Part shown: piece after piece, positions 17,808-25,456 of the stretch
How the letters are laid out: every line of letters starts with the position of its first letter
Position numbering within the stretch: the first letter of the stretch is position 1
NCBI RefSeq assembly: GCF_009729095.1
Contig: NZ_VTGX01000001.1
Span: 310,001 to 374,000, forward strand
From: Mycolicibacterium sp. CBMA 247
GTDB lineage: Bacteria > Actinomycetota > Actinomycetes > Mycobacteriales > Mycobacteriaceae
DNA length: 64,000 bases
Direction of reading: 5' to 3'
Program-made: the position numbers and the translations under genes
Notes under the pieces: model-generated
Databases searched by the model: none
Told to the model about the DNA's origin: nothing
Seen by the model: the letters and a program-made list of their open reading frames with translations, nothing else

Positions 17808-17975
17808 TTATAGCTCCCCGATGTCGAACAGTGATTCATACAGGTCCACCCCGGCCTCTACCAGCTCGGGTGTCATGCCTGACCGTGCGAAGTCCAGGAC
17901 CATGCCGACATTCACCGGTTCGTGGTCGGCCAGCGCTCCCAGGGTCACATACAAAAGTGCGGTGACAGCATCCAT
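17808..17975 (-). CDS. 55-residue hypothetical protein
   Basis: Minus-strand ORF MDAVTALLYVTLGALADHEP ending YESLFDIGEL and TAA. Composition is balanced and acidic with hydrophobic periodicity, unlike a random antisense frame. It lies at the far end of the leftward head operon, beyond hairpins at 18085 and 18169, and would need read-through or its own promoter. No family recognised. Confidence 0.4.
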   Translation of the reverse strand: MDAVTALLYVTLGALADHEPVNVGMVLDFARSGMTPELVEAGVDLYESLFDIGEL

Positions 17976-18045
17976 TTTCCGGACGCTACCCCTGATCCTG
18001 CCGGAGCAGGACTAAGTAATCGCTAAGGGCTGCAACACATCTAGA

Positions 18046-18080
18046 TGCACTATTACCGAAACATGTTGTTGCACTATTAC
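18046..18080. repeat. Direct repeat TGCACTATTAC x2
   Basis: TGCACTATTAC occurs at 18046-18056 and 18070-18080, starts 24 bp apart, just before a strong hairpin. The spacing of just over two helical turns is typical of a pair of protein-binding sites. Role unknown. Confidence 0.5.
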
Positions 18081-18084
18081 ATGA

Positions 18085-18114
18085 CAATGCCCCCGGTCAG
18101 GGCCGGGGGCATTG
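18085..18114. terminator. Hairpin terminator after the head operon
   Basis: CAATGCCCCCGG, 6-nt loop, CCGGGGGCATTG: a perfect 12-bp stem. On the minus strand it lies about 130 nt past the stop of the last head-operon gene at 18241. A second weaker hairpin (AGTCACGG...CCGTGACT, 18169-18204) lies between them. Confidence 0.8.
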
Positions 18115-18240
18115 CTGTATCCCGAATTTTCAACCGGGCCATGAACCCGTACTACCCCGCACATGCTCAGTCACGGGGACTCTTGGCCCCTCCCCGCCGT
18201 GACTGGGAGAGTGTCGGATCGACCGGAGAGGGGGAGTCTA

Positions 18241-18381
18241 TTACTTGCGCTTGGGTGCGCTGGCCTCCAGCGCGTCCAAAGCTCTATCCACTGCGCTGGT
18301 GTCAAGCGGTGTATGGAGGTGCTGGGCGACGTGGGCTAGGTCGGCGAGGGCTTGGCGCACAGCCACGATGTGTTCGTGCAT
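18241..18381 (-). CDS. 46-residue protein downstream of the connector
   Basis: MHEHIVAVRQALADLAHVAQ, then a Leu/Asp-rich helix ending ALDALEASAPKRK. Its ATG overlaps the connector stop in TGATG, the same coupling used elsewhere in this operon, which supports real translation. Fully helical, with a basic tail. In tailed phages this position often holds a second small head-closure protein; here that is only a suggestion. Confidence 0.6.
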   Translation of the reverse strand: MHEHIVAVRQALADLAHVAQHLHTPLDTSAVDRALDALEASAPKRK

Positions 18382-18695
18382 CACATAGCTTTCATACGGT
18401 AACGGTCAAGGATGCCCAGCTCGGGCAGGGTGAAACCGAATGCGGCAGAACCGTACTGGACCTCTAGTGCACCCATCTGTTCGCGGACAACACCAGAGGT
18501 GTTGATCAGCAACCGGGCGGATGCCGACAGGATCACTGCCGACAGTTCGGCATTCGGTTCGCCATCAGTGAATCCGGCTCCCCGGGTGTGGGCGGACACC
18601 ATTGCTTTCACGACACCGATGACAGCGGTTGCCTGTGCGGCGCTGACCGGAGTGCCGGTGTAGTCAATGAGGTCAGTGCTTGTCGGTGTCGGCAT
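18381..18695 (-). CDS. Head-tail connector/adaptor-like protein
   Basis: 104 residues, mostly helical: PVSAAQATAVIGVVKAMVSA, GEPNAELSAVILSASARLLI, FTLPELGILDRYR. Length, position directly after the major capsid gene and the helical pattern match gp6-type head-completion adaptors. Its ATG overlaps the capsid stop in TAATG. It would close the filled head and offer a docking ring for a tail, which this element does not itself encode. Confidence 0.65.
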   Translation of the reverse strand: MPTPTSTDLIDYTGTPVSAAQATAVIGVVKAMVSAHTRGAGFTDGEPNAELSAVILSASARLLINTSGVVREQMGALEVQYGSAAFGFTLPELGILDRYRMKAM

Positions 18696-19534
18696 TACGC
18701 GGTGTCATAGATCCGGACCACACCAGCGGGGTTGGCGAACCCCCAGGAGATGCGGGCGGTAGCGCGGACTTGCACGGCATCCTCGGCGAAAGCTGCGTCA
18801 AACGACCGCTTCAGCGTGGTTCCGGTGCGCTGGACCACGACAACCTGGGAGCTGTCGATACCCCAGACGGTTCCGGCAGTCACGTCTGGAGAAACGATCA
18901 CTGGCACACCAGCCAATAGGGTGCCGTCTGCGACGCCGTTGGCGTCAAGAAGGCCCTTGTTGCTGCCGGTGGTGAGTTCCTTGGTGGTCGAGAGGGCCAG
19001 CGCTACATCGGGTGCCACCAGCCACACCGATACCTTGGCACCGTCAGCCAGCGCGTCTGCCTTCGCGTGGTGGAAGGCATCGAGGTTGGTGAACGGGTAG
19101 GTGTCGGTGTCGATCTCATTGATTCCGACGAGAGAGAGCAGCCCGCTGGGGCCGTTGGTCACGGTGTTGCCCAGGAAAGCGGCGTCGATCTTTTTGGCGA
19201 TGGACCGGGCAAGACCCGTGGCGACCATGTTGGCCACGTCGGGGTTGGAATCCTCGGCGGCCTCGGTGCTGATCTGGGTGCGGTCAGCGACCTTCTTCGG
19301 GGTGATAACCAGCTCGTTGGTGGTCGGGTCGGTCAGCGCGATGGTGGAGTGCTCGGCGTACCACGCTGCGGTCGGGTCGGCGGTGTATAGCGGCACGCGG
19401 AACGTTTCAGATCCAGTAGAAACGATGGTCCCTGCACGGAATGCGACCGATACTTCGGCGACCACCGTATCGATGAGATTGCCGTAATCCTCTGGAGTCC
19501 AGGCAGCCTGGAGATTGCTGTTTAGAACAGCCAT
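18695..19534 (-). CDS. HK97-fold major capsid protein
   Basis: 279 residues beginning MAVLNSNLQAAWTPEDYGNL. Typical HK97-fold landmarks: an N-arm, RVPLYTADPTAAWYAEHST, LVITPKKVADRTQISTEAAED, AKKIDAAFLGN, WLVAPDVALALSTTK, LLAGVPVIVSPDV and WGFANPAGVVRI at the C-terminus. It lacks the long N-terminal delta domain that proteases remove, consistent with the separate scaffold-like protein upstream and the absence of a prohead protease gene. Confidence 0.88.
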   Translation of the reverse strand: MAVLNSNLQAAWTPEDYGNLIDTVVAEVSVAFRAGTIVSTGSETFRVPLYTADPTAAWYAEHSTIALTDPTTNELVITPKKVADRTQISTEAAEDSNPDVANMVATGLARSIAKKIDAAFLGNTVTNGPSGLLSLVGINEIDTDTYPFTNLDAFHHAKADALADGAKVSVWLVAPDVALALSTTKELTTGSNKGLLDANGVADGTLLAGVPVIVSPDVTAGTVWGIDSSQVVVVQRTGTTLKRSFDAAFAEDAVQVRATARISWGFANPAGVVRIYDTA

Positions 19535-19652
19535 GATAGTGAAAACCCTTGATTAGGAGACGTTTTAGAGTTCGCCACCTGGGCTTGATTGAAATGGCAC
19601 CGGGCCGGAATAGCTGGCCACCAGGGCTCTTAGCTACTCTAATTATATCGCG

Positions 19653-20057
19653 CTATCGGCGGAAAAGGCCCGAAAAGTCCTGTGGTCCAGTAACTTCACC
19701 GCGCTCACCCTGCCCGGCATCCCCAATCACCTTGCGGGACCTGATATAGGGACGTTCGGCAATCGCCGCGTCAATGGCTTCGTTCATCGCGTCGAGGTCA
19801 TCGAGAATTTCAGCGTTATAGGCAATTTCGGCAGGGTTCTCCACCTTGCCGGTGGCAGTCACCCGGGCGGTCCACAGTGCGCGTGACAGTTCGTCAGCGC
19901 GGGATTCGGCAGCTTTGGTGCGCTCGCGCAGGTTGTGTGCTTCGCTGCGGAGCTTGGACAGCTTGGCCTGTGTGGTCTCGTCGGTGTCCTCGGGCGCGGT
20001 TGCCTCGCCCTGGGTGTCTGGGGTTTCAGGTTCCAGGGTTTCTACGGTGTCGCTCAT
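19653..20057 (-). CDS. Scaffolding-like protein
   Basis: 134 residues. Acidic N-terminus (TVETLEPETPDTQGEATAPE), then a predicted coiled coil (QAKLSKLRSEAHNLRERTKA, AESRADELSRALW) and a compact C-terminal helix pair. This composition and the place between portal and major capsid genes are those of phage scaffold proteins. Its ATG overlaps the portal stop as ATGA. The 118-nt gap before the capsid gene is the only sizeable gap in the operon and may hold a promoter or processing site. Confidence 0.7.
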   Translation of the reverse strand: MSDTVETLEPETPDTQGEATAPEDTDETTQAKLSKLRSEAHNLRERTKAAESRADELSRALWTARVTATGKVENPAEIAYNAEILDDLDAMNEAIDAAIAERPYIRSRKVIGDAGQGERGEVTGPQDFSGLFRR

Positions 20058-21367
20058 CGTGACCTCTCAGCGCCGCTCTGGGCGCTGTTCTCTGTGGTGG
20101 GGTGGTTCTCGGCAGCGCGTGCCGCTTGAATGCGGGCAATCTCGTCGGCGGAATAGCCAAGATCGGCCAGTGCATAGGAAACGGGGAGAATGCCGGACTG
20201 AACGAGCTTCACAATCCGGTCGGCTTCCTGCGCTTGGCTTCTGGTGTCTGCTGGTGCCCATCGGACGCGCAACGGAAAATCGGCCGGCGATCTGCCGGAC
20301 TCGATGGCCAGCAGCAGCTTGCCCACGGTTTCAATCGCCCGGCCAAAGCGGAGTTGCCTCTGTTCTGCCCGTGCGGTGAGGGATGCCTCTGCCGCCCGCA
20401 GTGCATCAGCGGAGGTGGGTTGGTTGGTCAGGGTGCCCAGGTAGTGGCTGGGCAACGCGCTGACGGCCTGAATCATCGACGTGAGCGTCCGAACTGCGGT
20501 GTGGAATCCAGCCAGCGTTGGTTCGTCAAAGTTGCCGAACTTGGATTCCGGCTGCTGGGCGATAGCCCAACCCACCGTGTCCTTGAACGGAGACACGGTG
20601 TCGATGACCGGCGCGCCGTGGTCGTCTAGGACGGGGTTGCCGTCCTCGTCCAGGCGGGGACGCTCGACCATGGCCACGCCCGCAACCCACCTCTGGCCAA
20701 ACCCGGCGACATGTGAGGCGAGGGTCTGGTCCAGGATGGTTTTGGTCAGGGCGTCGGTGAGGCCGGTAAGGTCTTCGATCTCACTGCGACCGTTGTCAAT
20801 CGGGACTAGGGGCACTGCATCTAGGTGATGTTCAACGGTGTCTATGTGGACAAACCCGTTGATCGCGGCACCCGTGCGCGGGGCACGCCAATGCTGCACT
20901 TCATTGGGCAGGTAGACGAAGGCCTCGGTGGCGTCCTTGGTGGAGAACCGTTTGACGCCCGCGATTACGGAACGGTCTGCCGGGTCCCGGAGTACTGCAC
21001 ATTCACAGGGTGATTCCACGGTGGCGGTGGGTCGCCCGTCCTTGGCCCACACCAGCACGTAGCCGGTGCCGTAGGTCAGGGCATCGCTCATCGCGTCCGG
21101 TGCCAGCTGGTCCAGCTGTGTGTCTACAAACATGTCCCAGGCACGTGGGTCACTGAATCCACTGACGCGCAATCGCTCACAGATTGCCGATACGGCCAGG
21201 GCTGGGATGTTGACCGCGAGACGTACCAGTTGGTTGTCCAGCGCCTTACGTTGCTCGGCGGTCAGGTAGGCCAGTGGTTGGGTGCCCGTGGCGTAGCGCT
21301 GGAGATAGGCGTGGCGGCCCTGGTTCGAGTCCAGCTCGTGTAGGAGTTCGTGGAGCAGGTCATTCAT
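20054..21367 (-). CDS. Phage portal protein
   Basis: 437 residues of the SPP1 gp6-like portal type: AEQRKALDNQLVRLAVNIPA, ICERLRVSGF, DALTYGTGYVLVW, LTKTILDQTLASHVAG, ALPSHYLGTLTNQPTSADAL, LRAAEASLTARAEQRQ and QEADRIVKLVQSGILPVSYA. It forms the dodecameric DNA entry ring and is the docking site for terminase. Full length for the family. The ATG at 21367 overlaps the terminase stop (ATGA). Confidence 0.9.
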   Translation of the reverse strand: MNDLLHELLHELDSNQGRHAYLQRYATGTQPLAYLTAEQRKALDNQLVRLAVNIPALAVSAICERLRVSGFSDPRAWDMFVDTQLDQLAPDAMSDALTYGTGYVLVWAKDGRPTATVESPCECAVLRDPADRSVIAGVKRFSTKDATEAFVYLPNEVQHWRAPRTGAAINGFVHIDTVEHHLDAVPLVPIDNGRSEIEDLTGLTDALTKTILDQTLASHVAGFGQRWVAGVAMVERPRLDEDGNPVLDDHGAPVIDTVSPFKDTVGWAIAQQPESKFGNFDEPTLAGFHTAVRTLTSMIQAVSALPSHYLGTLTNQPTSADALRAAEASLTARAEQRQLRFGRAIETVGKLLLAIESGRSPADFPLRVRWAPADTRSQAQEADRIVKLVQSGILPVSYALADLGYSADEIARIQAARAAENHPTTENSAQSGAERSR

Positions 21368-22722
21368 CGGCAGGTAATCACTTTGTATTGCTTGGGTTTA
21401 CGGGTGCCGTGCCACGTGGCGCGGCTATGACACATGACGAGGGCGGCAGCGGCGTCGATCTTGCGACCGCGACGGTTCGCCTTGTTGATTCGGATGCCGC
21501 GATGGTCCTGGTAGACCACTGCATTGCCCACGTGCCGCGTGAGAGTTTCGTTTCCGCTGTGGGTCAGCGTTCCGTTGACACACGCGGTGTACAGATCGGT
21601 GGTCGCAGGTGTCAGGCGCGTGGAGTTCTGATCGAATCGGGAGACCGTCAGCCCCTCGGATTCGAGTATCTGCATCGTTCTGGTGAATCCCCAGGGATCG
21701 CAGGCGAGTTCAACAACTCTGTAGTCCCGGCAGGCTTGCCGGATGGCGTCCTCGACTTCCGCAATGGGTACCTGAAAGTTGTCGTCACCGGCTGGCTTCT
21801 CCCATACGGCCAGCAGATCGAAATGAGGTTTGGCCGATACCGTGCCAATCACCAGGGCAGTGGAATCATCGGAGTGTGAACCGTCCAGGCCGATGACAAC
21901 CTGGGTGCCCTTGGGGATGGCGCGGCCCGTGCTGAGCTTCTCCCAGACACCGGCAGGGAGAAACATGCCGGTGGTGTCGTTGACCAGCTGGCACAGGTGG
22001 TCACGGCGGAATACGTTTTCCCGCCGAGTCTTGAGCGCCTTGACCATGGCGTCCTCGGCCTGGAAGATTCCCAACGCCGGATTGGCCAGTTTCCAGCAGT
22101 GCTGGCAGTCCACTGGGTGGTGCTGGAATTCGTTGGCCGACCATTCGCGCCAGACCACGAACTCATCGCCCAGCTCGGCGTGCATATCCCGCAGGTCGGT
22201 GAGCACCGAATCATTGGGGTCAGGCCCCGGGGTCCCAATCGCAATCAGGGTGGAAACGGGTCTCTTGAGCTGCGCCCCAGAGAGACATTCGTAGGTTTCC
22301 CGGCTCACCACCCCCACCTCGTCAAGCAGGGCAAGCGTGTAGTCGAGTCCAAGCAATGCCGCCCCCTCGGCGGGCAGGCATTCCAGCACCGCATCGCGGA
22401 CGGGAATGTAGAGACGTTCCTTGCCAATCTGGCAGCGAAACAACAGTTCTGGTGACAGTTCGACCATTCGGCGAGCGGCCCGGTAGATGATGCCGCTTTG
22501 CTCCTTCGAGCTGGCCACCAATGCGACCGTCGCGGCCTCGCCTCCGGTGAACAGCTCCCACACCCCAATCGCGGCGAGCAGGGTGCTCTTGCCGGACCCT
22601 CGCGGGAGCATGAATCCAGCAGTGCGGGGACGCTTGGGCCGATCAAACACGGCTTCCACCATGTCCATCTGAAACGGTTCTGGATCAAAGGGTTTCAGCT
22701 CGTTGAATCCCTTTGGCACCAA
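21364..22722 (-). CDS. Phage terminase large subunit (coding probably extends upstream to about 22824)
   Basis: 452 residues from the first usable start (TTG 22722 or GTG 22719). ATPase: Walker A in MLPRGSGKSTLLA, Walker B in YTLALLDEVGVVS, motif III in TLIAIGTPG. Nuclease: VIGLDGSHSDDSTAL (first Asp), ACDPWGFT, and DAAAALVMCH near the C-terminus. The frame stays open to 22896, and codons just upstream give PSEQFRQFCRQFLLVPKG, which looks like genuine terminase N-terminus, yet no ATG, GTG or TTG lies there. An ATT at 22824 or a frameshift would be needed. No small terminase was recognised. Confidence 0.9.
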   Translation of the reverse strand: MVPKGFNELKPFDPEPFQMDMVEAVFDRPKRPRTAGFMLPRGSGKSTLLAAIGVWELFTGGEAATVALVASSKEQSGIIYRAARRMVELSPELLFRCQIGKERLYIPVRDAVLECLPAEGAALLGLDYTLALLDEVGVVSRETYECLSGAQLKRPVSTLIAIGTPGPDPNDSVLTDLRDMHAELGDEFVVWREWSANEFQHHPVDCQHCWKLANPALGIFQAEDAMVKALKTRRENVFRRDHLCQLVNDTTGMFLPAGVWEKLSTGRAIPKGTQVVIGLDGSHSDDSTALVIGTVSAKPHFDLLAVWEKPAGDDNFQVPIAEVEDAIRQACRDYRVVELACDPWGFTRTMQILESEGLTVSRFDQNSTRLTPATTDLYTACVNGTLTHSGNETLTRHVGNAVVYQDHRGIRINKANRRGRKIDAAAALVMCHSRATWHGTRKPKQYKVITCR

Positions 22723-23073
22723 CAGGAATTGCCGACAGAACTGCCGGAACTGCTCTGACGGTGAACCCTCGGGTTCAAAGGGAATGGGCGACGGGTCTAC
22801 CCGCGCCTTCGGTCCTACTCGAATGACGAATCTCGTTGCATTGCTTGGTATTCCAGTTGCGCAATGGCGTTGCTGCGCAACAGGTTCGAATGATGATTAG
22901 GGTAGCTATCTAATTATGAACGGCGACCGGAACGGGTTTGGGAGCGGCGTTTGCTGGGGATACCCCCCATGCCGTCTACCTGCTGATATGCGCTACCGGC
23001 ACGTTGCTGTAATCATGTTGTGGGACAATGCGTTTAGCAAACCTGCTGCGGCCCAACACATTTAATCGGCAAC

Positions 23074-23089
23074 CGACCGGTTCACCGGT
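23074..23089. promoter_or_regulatory. 16-bp palindrome before the terminase gene
   Basis: GACCGGTTCACCGGTC is a perfect inverted repeat of 7 bp with a 2-bp centre, lying between the HNH stop and the terminase gene in an otherwise non-coding stretch (22900-23116). It could be an operator for late transcription. No protein can be assigned. Confidence 0.4.
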
Positions 23090-23116
23090 CCCACAAGAGA
23101 GCGCGATTGTCAAGCG

Positions 23117-23392
23117 TCAATCTCTCGTAACCCCATAGCCGCGTGCCGTGCCACGCTTTACCTGACACCGGGCGCACACCACCTCCAGCAACCCGGCATA
23201 ACAGTCCCTCATGGTAAGGGCCTTCCCCTCGTCCACCTTGCGCCACGCCTCCGGCGAGTGGTCTAGCGAAAGATGTTCAGTACCAAGGCAATCTGTGCAC
23301 CATGGTTGGAGCTGTCGCGCACGGCGGCTCAACTTCGCCCATGACCACGAGTAACCTCGTTGTGTAGCAGTGGGTTTCACTGGCTGATGCAC
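23117..23392 (-). CDS. HNH endonuclease (packaging-associated type)
   Basis: 91 residues from the GTG at 23392. The HNH core has PWCTDCLGTEHLSLDHSPEA (zinc CxxC plus the DH of the motif) and VVCARCQVKRG (second CxxC and the final conserved Lys/Arg region). In HK97-like phages an HNH protein next to TerL is required for cos cleavage. The open frame extends upstream to 23470 and encodes KRPCLRCGELAEGSYCAVHQ, a typical first zinc knuckle, but has no normal start codon there, so the 5' end may be frameshifted or use a rare start. Confidence 0.82.
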   Translation of the reverse strand: MHQPVKPTATQRGYSWSWAKLSRRARQLQPWCTDCLGTEHLSLDHSPEAWRKVDEGKALTMRDCYAGLLEVVCARCQVKRGTARGYGVTRD

Positions 23393-23541
23393 GGCGCAAT
23401 AGCTACCCTCTGCAAGCTCACCGCATCGCAGACATGGGCGCTTTATAGCACTGCCTCGATCTGGCCGGTCTCAGGCACTGTGACCCTCGGAGACAATAAA
23501 CATCGCTTCTAGGCCGTTCAGAGAGAGCAATACGGGTGTCC

Positions 23542-23790
23542 CTATTCACCGGCCTGCCGCTGTGTGGCCCTGATCTGATCAGCTGCGGCGTTCACCTTGG
23601 GACTGTTGGCCGCACTTGACAGCACCGCCCCCAGGTAGTCGGCCCCTTCTGCCGGGACCACCCACACATGTGGGAGTCCGGTCTGGAGGTCAACGTATTG
23701 GAGTGATACCGCATCGCCCAGGGCGTGAGATGGGTGACGCGAGCACACCAGGGTTTGGGTGTCCGGCTGGATAAGGATCCGTTCACTCAC
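23542..23790 (-). CDS. 82-residue element protein, function unknown
   Basis: Begins MSERILIQPDTQTLVCSRHP with a possible metal pair (Cys16/His19, His22), then a beta-rich stretch (SLQYVDLQTGLPHVWVVPAE) and a helical end. The GTG at 23790 overlaps the upstream stop as GTGA, so it is coupled to the zinc-ribbon gene. It belongs to the short early leftward cluster led by the winged-helix protein. No family recognised. Confidence 0.6.
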   Translation of the reverse strand: MSERILIQPDTQTLVCSRHPSHALGDAVSLQYVDLQTGLPHVWVVPAEGADYLGAVLSSAANSPKVNAAADQIRATQRQAGE

Positions 23791-23906
23791 TGGCGCACAG
23801 CTTCTCTCGTACTAGTGCAAATGTCCTGTTCGTCACGACAGTCGGCACAGAACCCATCAGCCCACGGTCCCAACGACTTCCCGCACTCAAGGCAGACGTG
23901 CATCAT
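23787..23906 (-). CDS. 39-residue zinc-ribbon mini-protein
   Basis: MMHVCLECGKSLGPWADGFC followed by ADCRDEQD: two CxxC pairs 12 residues apart make a zinc ribbon, then a short basic-acidic tail. It overlaps both neighbours by 4 nt (ATGA and GTGA), which strongly supports translation. Possibly a DNA- or RNA-polymerase-binding regulator; inference only. Confidence 0.65.
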   Translation of the reverse strand: MMHVCLECGKSLGPWADGFCADCRDEQDICTSTREAVRQ

Positions 23907-24172
23907 GCCGGGGTCAACCGATTCAACTGCTCTAGCAGGACCTGACGCCCGCGCTCCATGTCCGATGTGAACTGCCCAGGGCGGACGCGAGCGAGCAAGC
24001 CACGATCAACGAGCTTGCACAGCGTCACCGACGCCCGTCGCGGGTCTACACCGAAATGTTCTGCCACGTCGATGGTTCGGACAATGTCGGGCTGCTGCTG
24101 GATAAACCGGAGCACGTCGGTGGACCTCAGCGCATAAGTTCTACCGCAGCCGGGGCATTTCGGTGCGGACAT
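23903..24172 (-). CDS. Zinc-ribbon plus winged-helix DNA-binding protein
   Basis: 89 residues. A single CPGCG knuckle at the N-terminus, then a winged helix: TDVLRFIQQQPDIVRTIDVA, EHFGVDPRRASVTLCKLVDR, GLLARVRPGQF. The MarR/LexA-like pattern makes it the likely regulator of the element. GAGAGGA precedes the ATG, and TATACT at 24207-24212 (minus strand) is a likely -10. First gene of a four-gene leftward cluster ending with the HNH gene. Confidence 0.75.
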   Translation of the reverse strand: MSAPKCPGCGRTYALRSTDVLRFIQQQPDIVRTIDVAEHFGVDPRRASVTLCKLVDRGLLARVRPGQFTSDMERGRQVLLEQLNRLTPA

Positions 24173-24479
24173 TATTATTTCCTCTCAACTACTCTATTCA
24201 CTTTTAAGTATAAACCATTCTTGCCATTTCCTTGGCGCGCTGAAGATTGGCGAGTTTCCATGCTATGCTCAATTAAAGAGAAAAATTAATAACCTCCTCC
24301 TCGCTAGGTTAAGCGGGGGCACCCGCTAACCCCGGTGAGTCGCGCCGCAGCCCGTAATCAGTCGAGGCACAGATGGTGTAATCCAGCATGTCTTGGTATG
24401 GCCCGACGTACACGCCTGATGTTTCCGAGCATGTGCCCCTACCGCGTGGTGGCGAGGGAATCCGATTGATCTACGAGGA
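24173..24479. promoter_or_regulatory. AT-rich control region of the element
   Basis: The most AT-rich stretch in the window. It holds the leftward -10 (TATACT, minus, 24207-24212) for the regulator cluster and a hairpin at 24308-24330 (GTTAAGCGGG...CCCGCTAAC) that would end the leftward transcript of the gene at 24592-24939. No convincing gene was seen between 24330 and 24479. Confidence 0.5.
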
Positions 24480-24581
24480 ATGTCCAAGCCGGAGCCGGAG
24501 CATTCGCAGGTGTTCGTGTTCAAGTGCCCGCCCCGGCCCCAATGGGGGGCAAGGAATCTGTTCAAGGGGTGGACGCAATGA
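24480..24581 (+). CDS. Possible 33-residue protein
   Basis: MSKPEPEHSQVFVFKCPPRP ending NLFKGWTQ, with GAGGA immediately before the ATG. Short and without family, but composition is protein-like. It runs against the neighbouring leftward genes. Weak call. Confidence 0.25.
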   Translation: MSKPEPEHSQVFVFKCPPRPQWGARNLFKGWTQ

Positions 24582-24591
24582 GGACGTTGGG

Positions 24592-24939
24592 CTAGTAGTC
24601 GCGGCTAAATGCGACGATACCCAGTCCACTACTCCGCCGGGTTCGTGGTCTCTGCAGCTTGTCGAGCGCGTTATTCAGTACCCCTACTAGGCTTTCGACC
24701 GTCTCCGGTTCAAACCGCAGCTCGACTGGTTCACCTTTGCGACCGCGACCAATAAGGGCGATTTCCTGATCCGTGCAATCCGGCTCGTCGCAATTGATCC
24801 GCGAGAGTTGGATGGTTGTGGCGACTAGATCGGTCGTCCCTTGACCGTGAGGGCCCCCTGACAGCACGTGAACTCCAGCTGGTGGGATTGAGGCGCGGAA
24901 TCCGTTGTCGGTCTCCTGCCATTGAATTTGATATTTCAT
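24592..24939 (-). CDS. 115-residue element protein, function unknown
   Basis: Begins MKYQIQWQETDNGFRASIPP and has a region FEPETVESLVGVLNNALDKL predicted as a helix, after a beta-rich first half containing NCDEPDCTD (possible metal site). The ATG at 24939 is preferred over longer in-frame starts because the upstream part lacks protein-like composition. Ends before the hairpin at 24308. No family recognised. Confidence 0.5.
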   Translation of the reverse strand: MKYQIQWQETDNGFRASIPPAGVHVLSGGPHGQGTTDLVATTIQLSRINCDEPDCTDQEIALIGRGRKGEPVELRFEPETVESLVGVLNNALDKLQRPRTRRSSGLGIVAFSRDY

Positions 24940-25153
24940 ACCGTCCACGGTACGCCAGGTAAACGGCCTGTTCGCTACCGGAGAACAATTCAACGCGAAA
25001 TGTAATAGTTGCGCAGCAAAGCTAACAAATAATAGTGCAGAGGGATGTTTTTATCGGCGCGTCTCGCCAGCCGGGTAGTTTTGAGTGCGGGTACGCTGGT
25101 AATCAAACTCATGGGCACCCGAAAGGGTTTAGAAGGCTTGGAAGGCCACCCAC

Positions 25154-25456
25154 ATGCCCATGCCCCCCGAATGGCTGGACGCGATCAAGCGCAACGTAGA
25201 AGCAGCTCCCCCACTGACACCTGCACAGCGGGATCACATCGCGTCCCTACTGCGTCACTCCCCCACGTTCCAACGGATGGTTACCGACTCGGGACGGAAC
25301 GTACGGACGCCAGCGCCGACCAGCTCCACCACCGGGACCATCAGCGCGGAGATTATCCCCCTGCGCTGTGCGACTGACAGCTCCGCCCAGGTTGATTCGA
25401 CATCTTCGCTGGCGACGATTGCCAAGGGCGACGATTGCCCTGCAGAGGCAATCTGA
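25154..25456 (+). CDS. Small helical protein converging on the integrase gene
   Basis: 100 residues if read to the stop. The first 40 (PPEWLDAIKRNVEAAPPLTP, AQRDHIASLLRHS) look like a real short helical protein of a type often seen beside actinobacterial phage integrases. GGAAGG lies 10 nt before the ATG at 25154. The last 200 nt overlap the integrase 3' end on the other strand and are low-complexity, so only the first part is likely conserved. It could be the recombination directionality factor; this is a guess from position. Confidence 0.5.
   Translation: MPMPPEWLDAIKRNVEAAPPLTPAQRDHIASLLRHSPTFQRMVTDSGRNVRTPAPTSSTTGTISAEIIPLRCATDSSAQVDSTSSLATIAKGDDCPAEAI

Noticed and set aside
17821-18015. 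64-codon rightward ORF
   Set aside because: Ser/Thr-rich frame antisense to a better 55-codon minus-strand ORF at 17808-17975.
22916-23064. Rightward ORF beginning MNGDRNGFGS
   Set aside because: It runs against the packaging operon, has no ribosome site and lies over the presumed control region.
24388-24690. 100-codon rightward ORF in the element
   Set aside because: No ribosome site; the second half is Ser/Arg-rich and antisense to the gene at 24592. Only a shorter ORF at 24480 has a ribosome site, and that call is weak.
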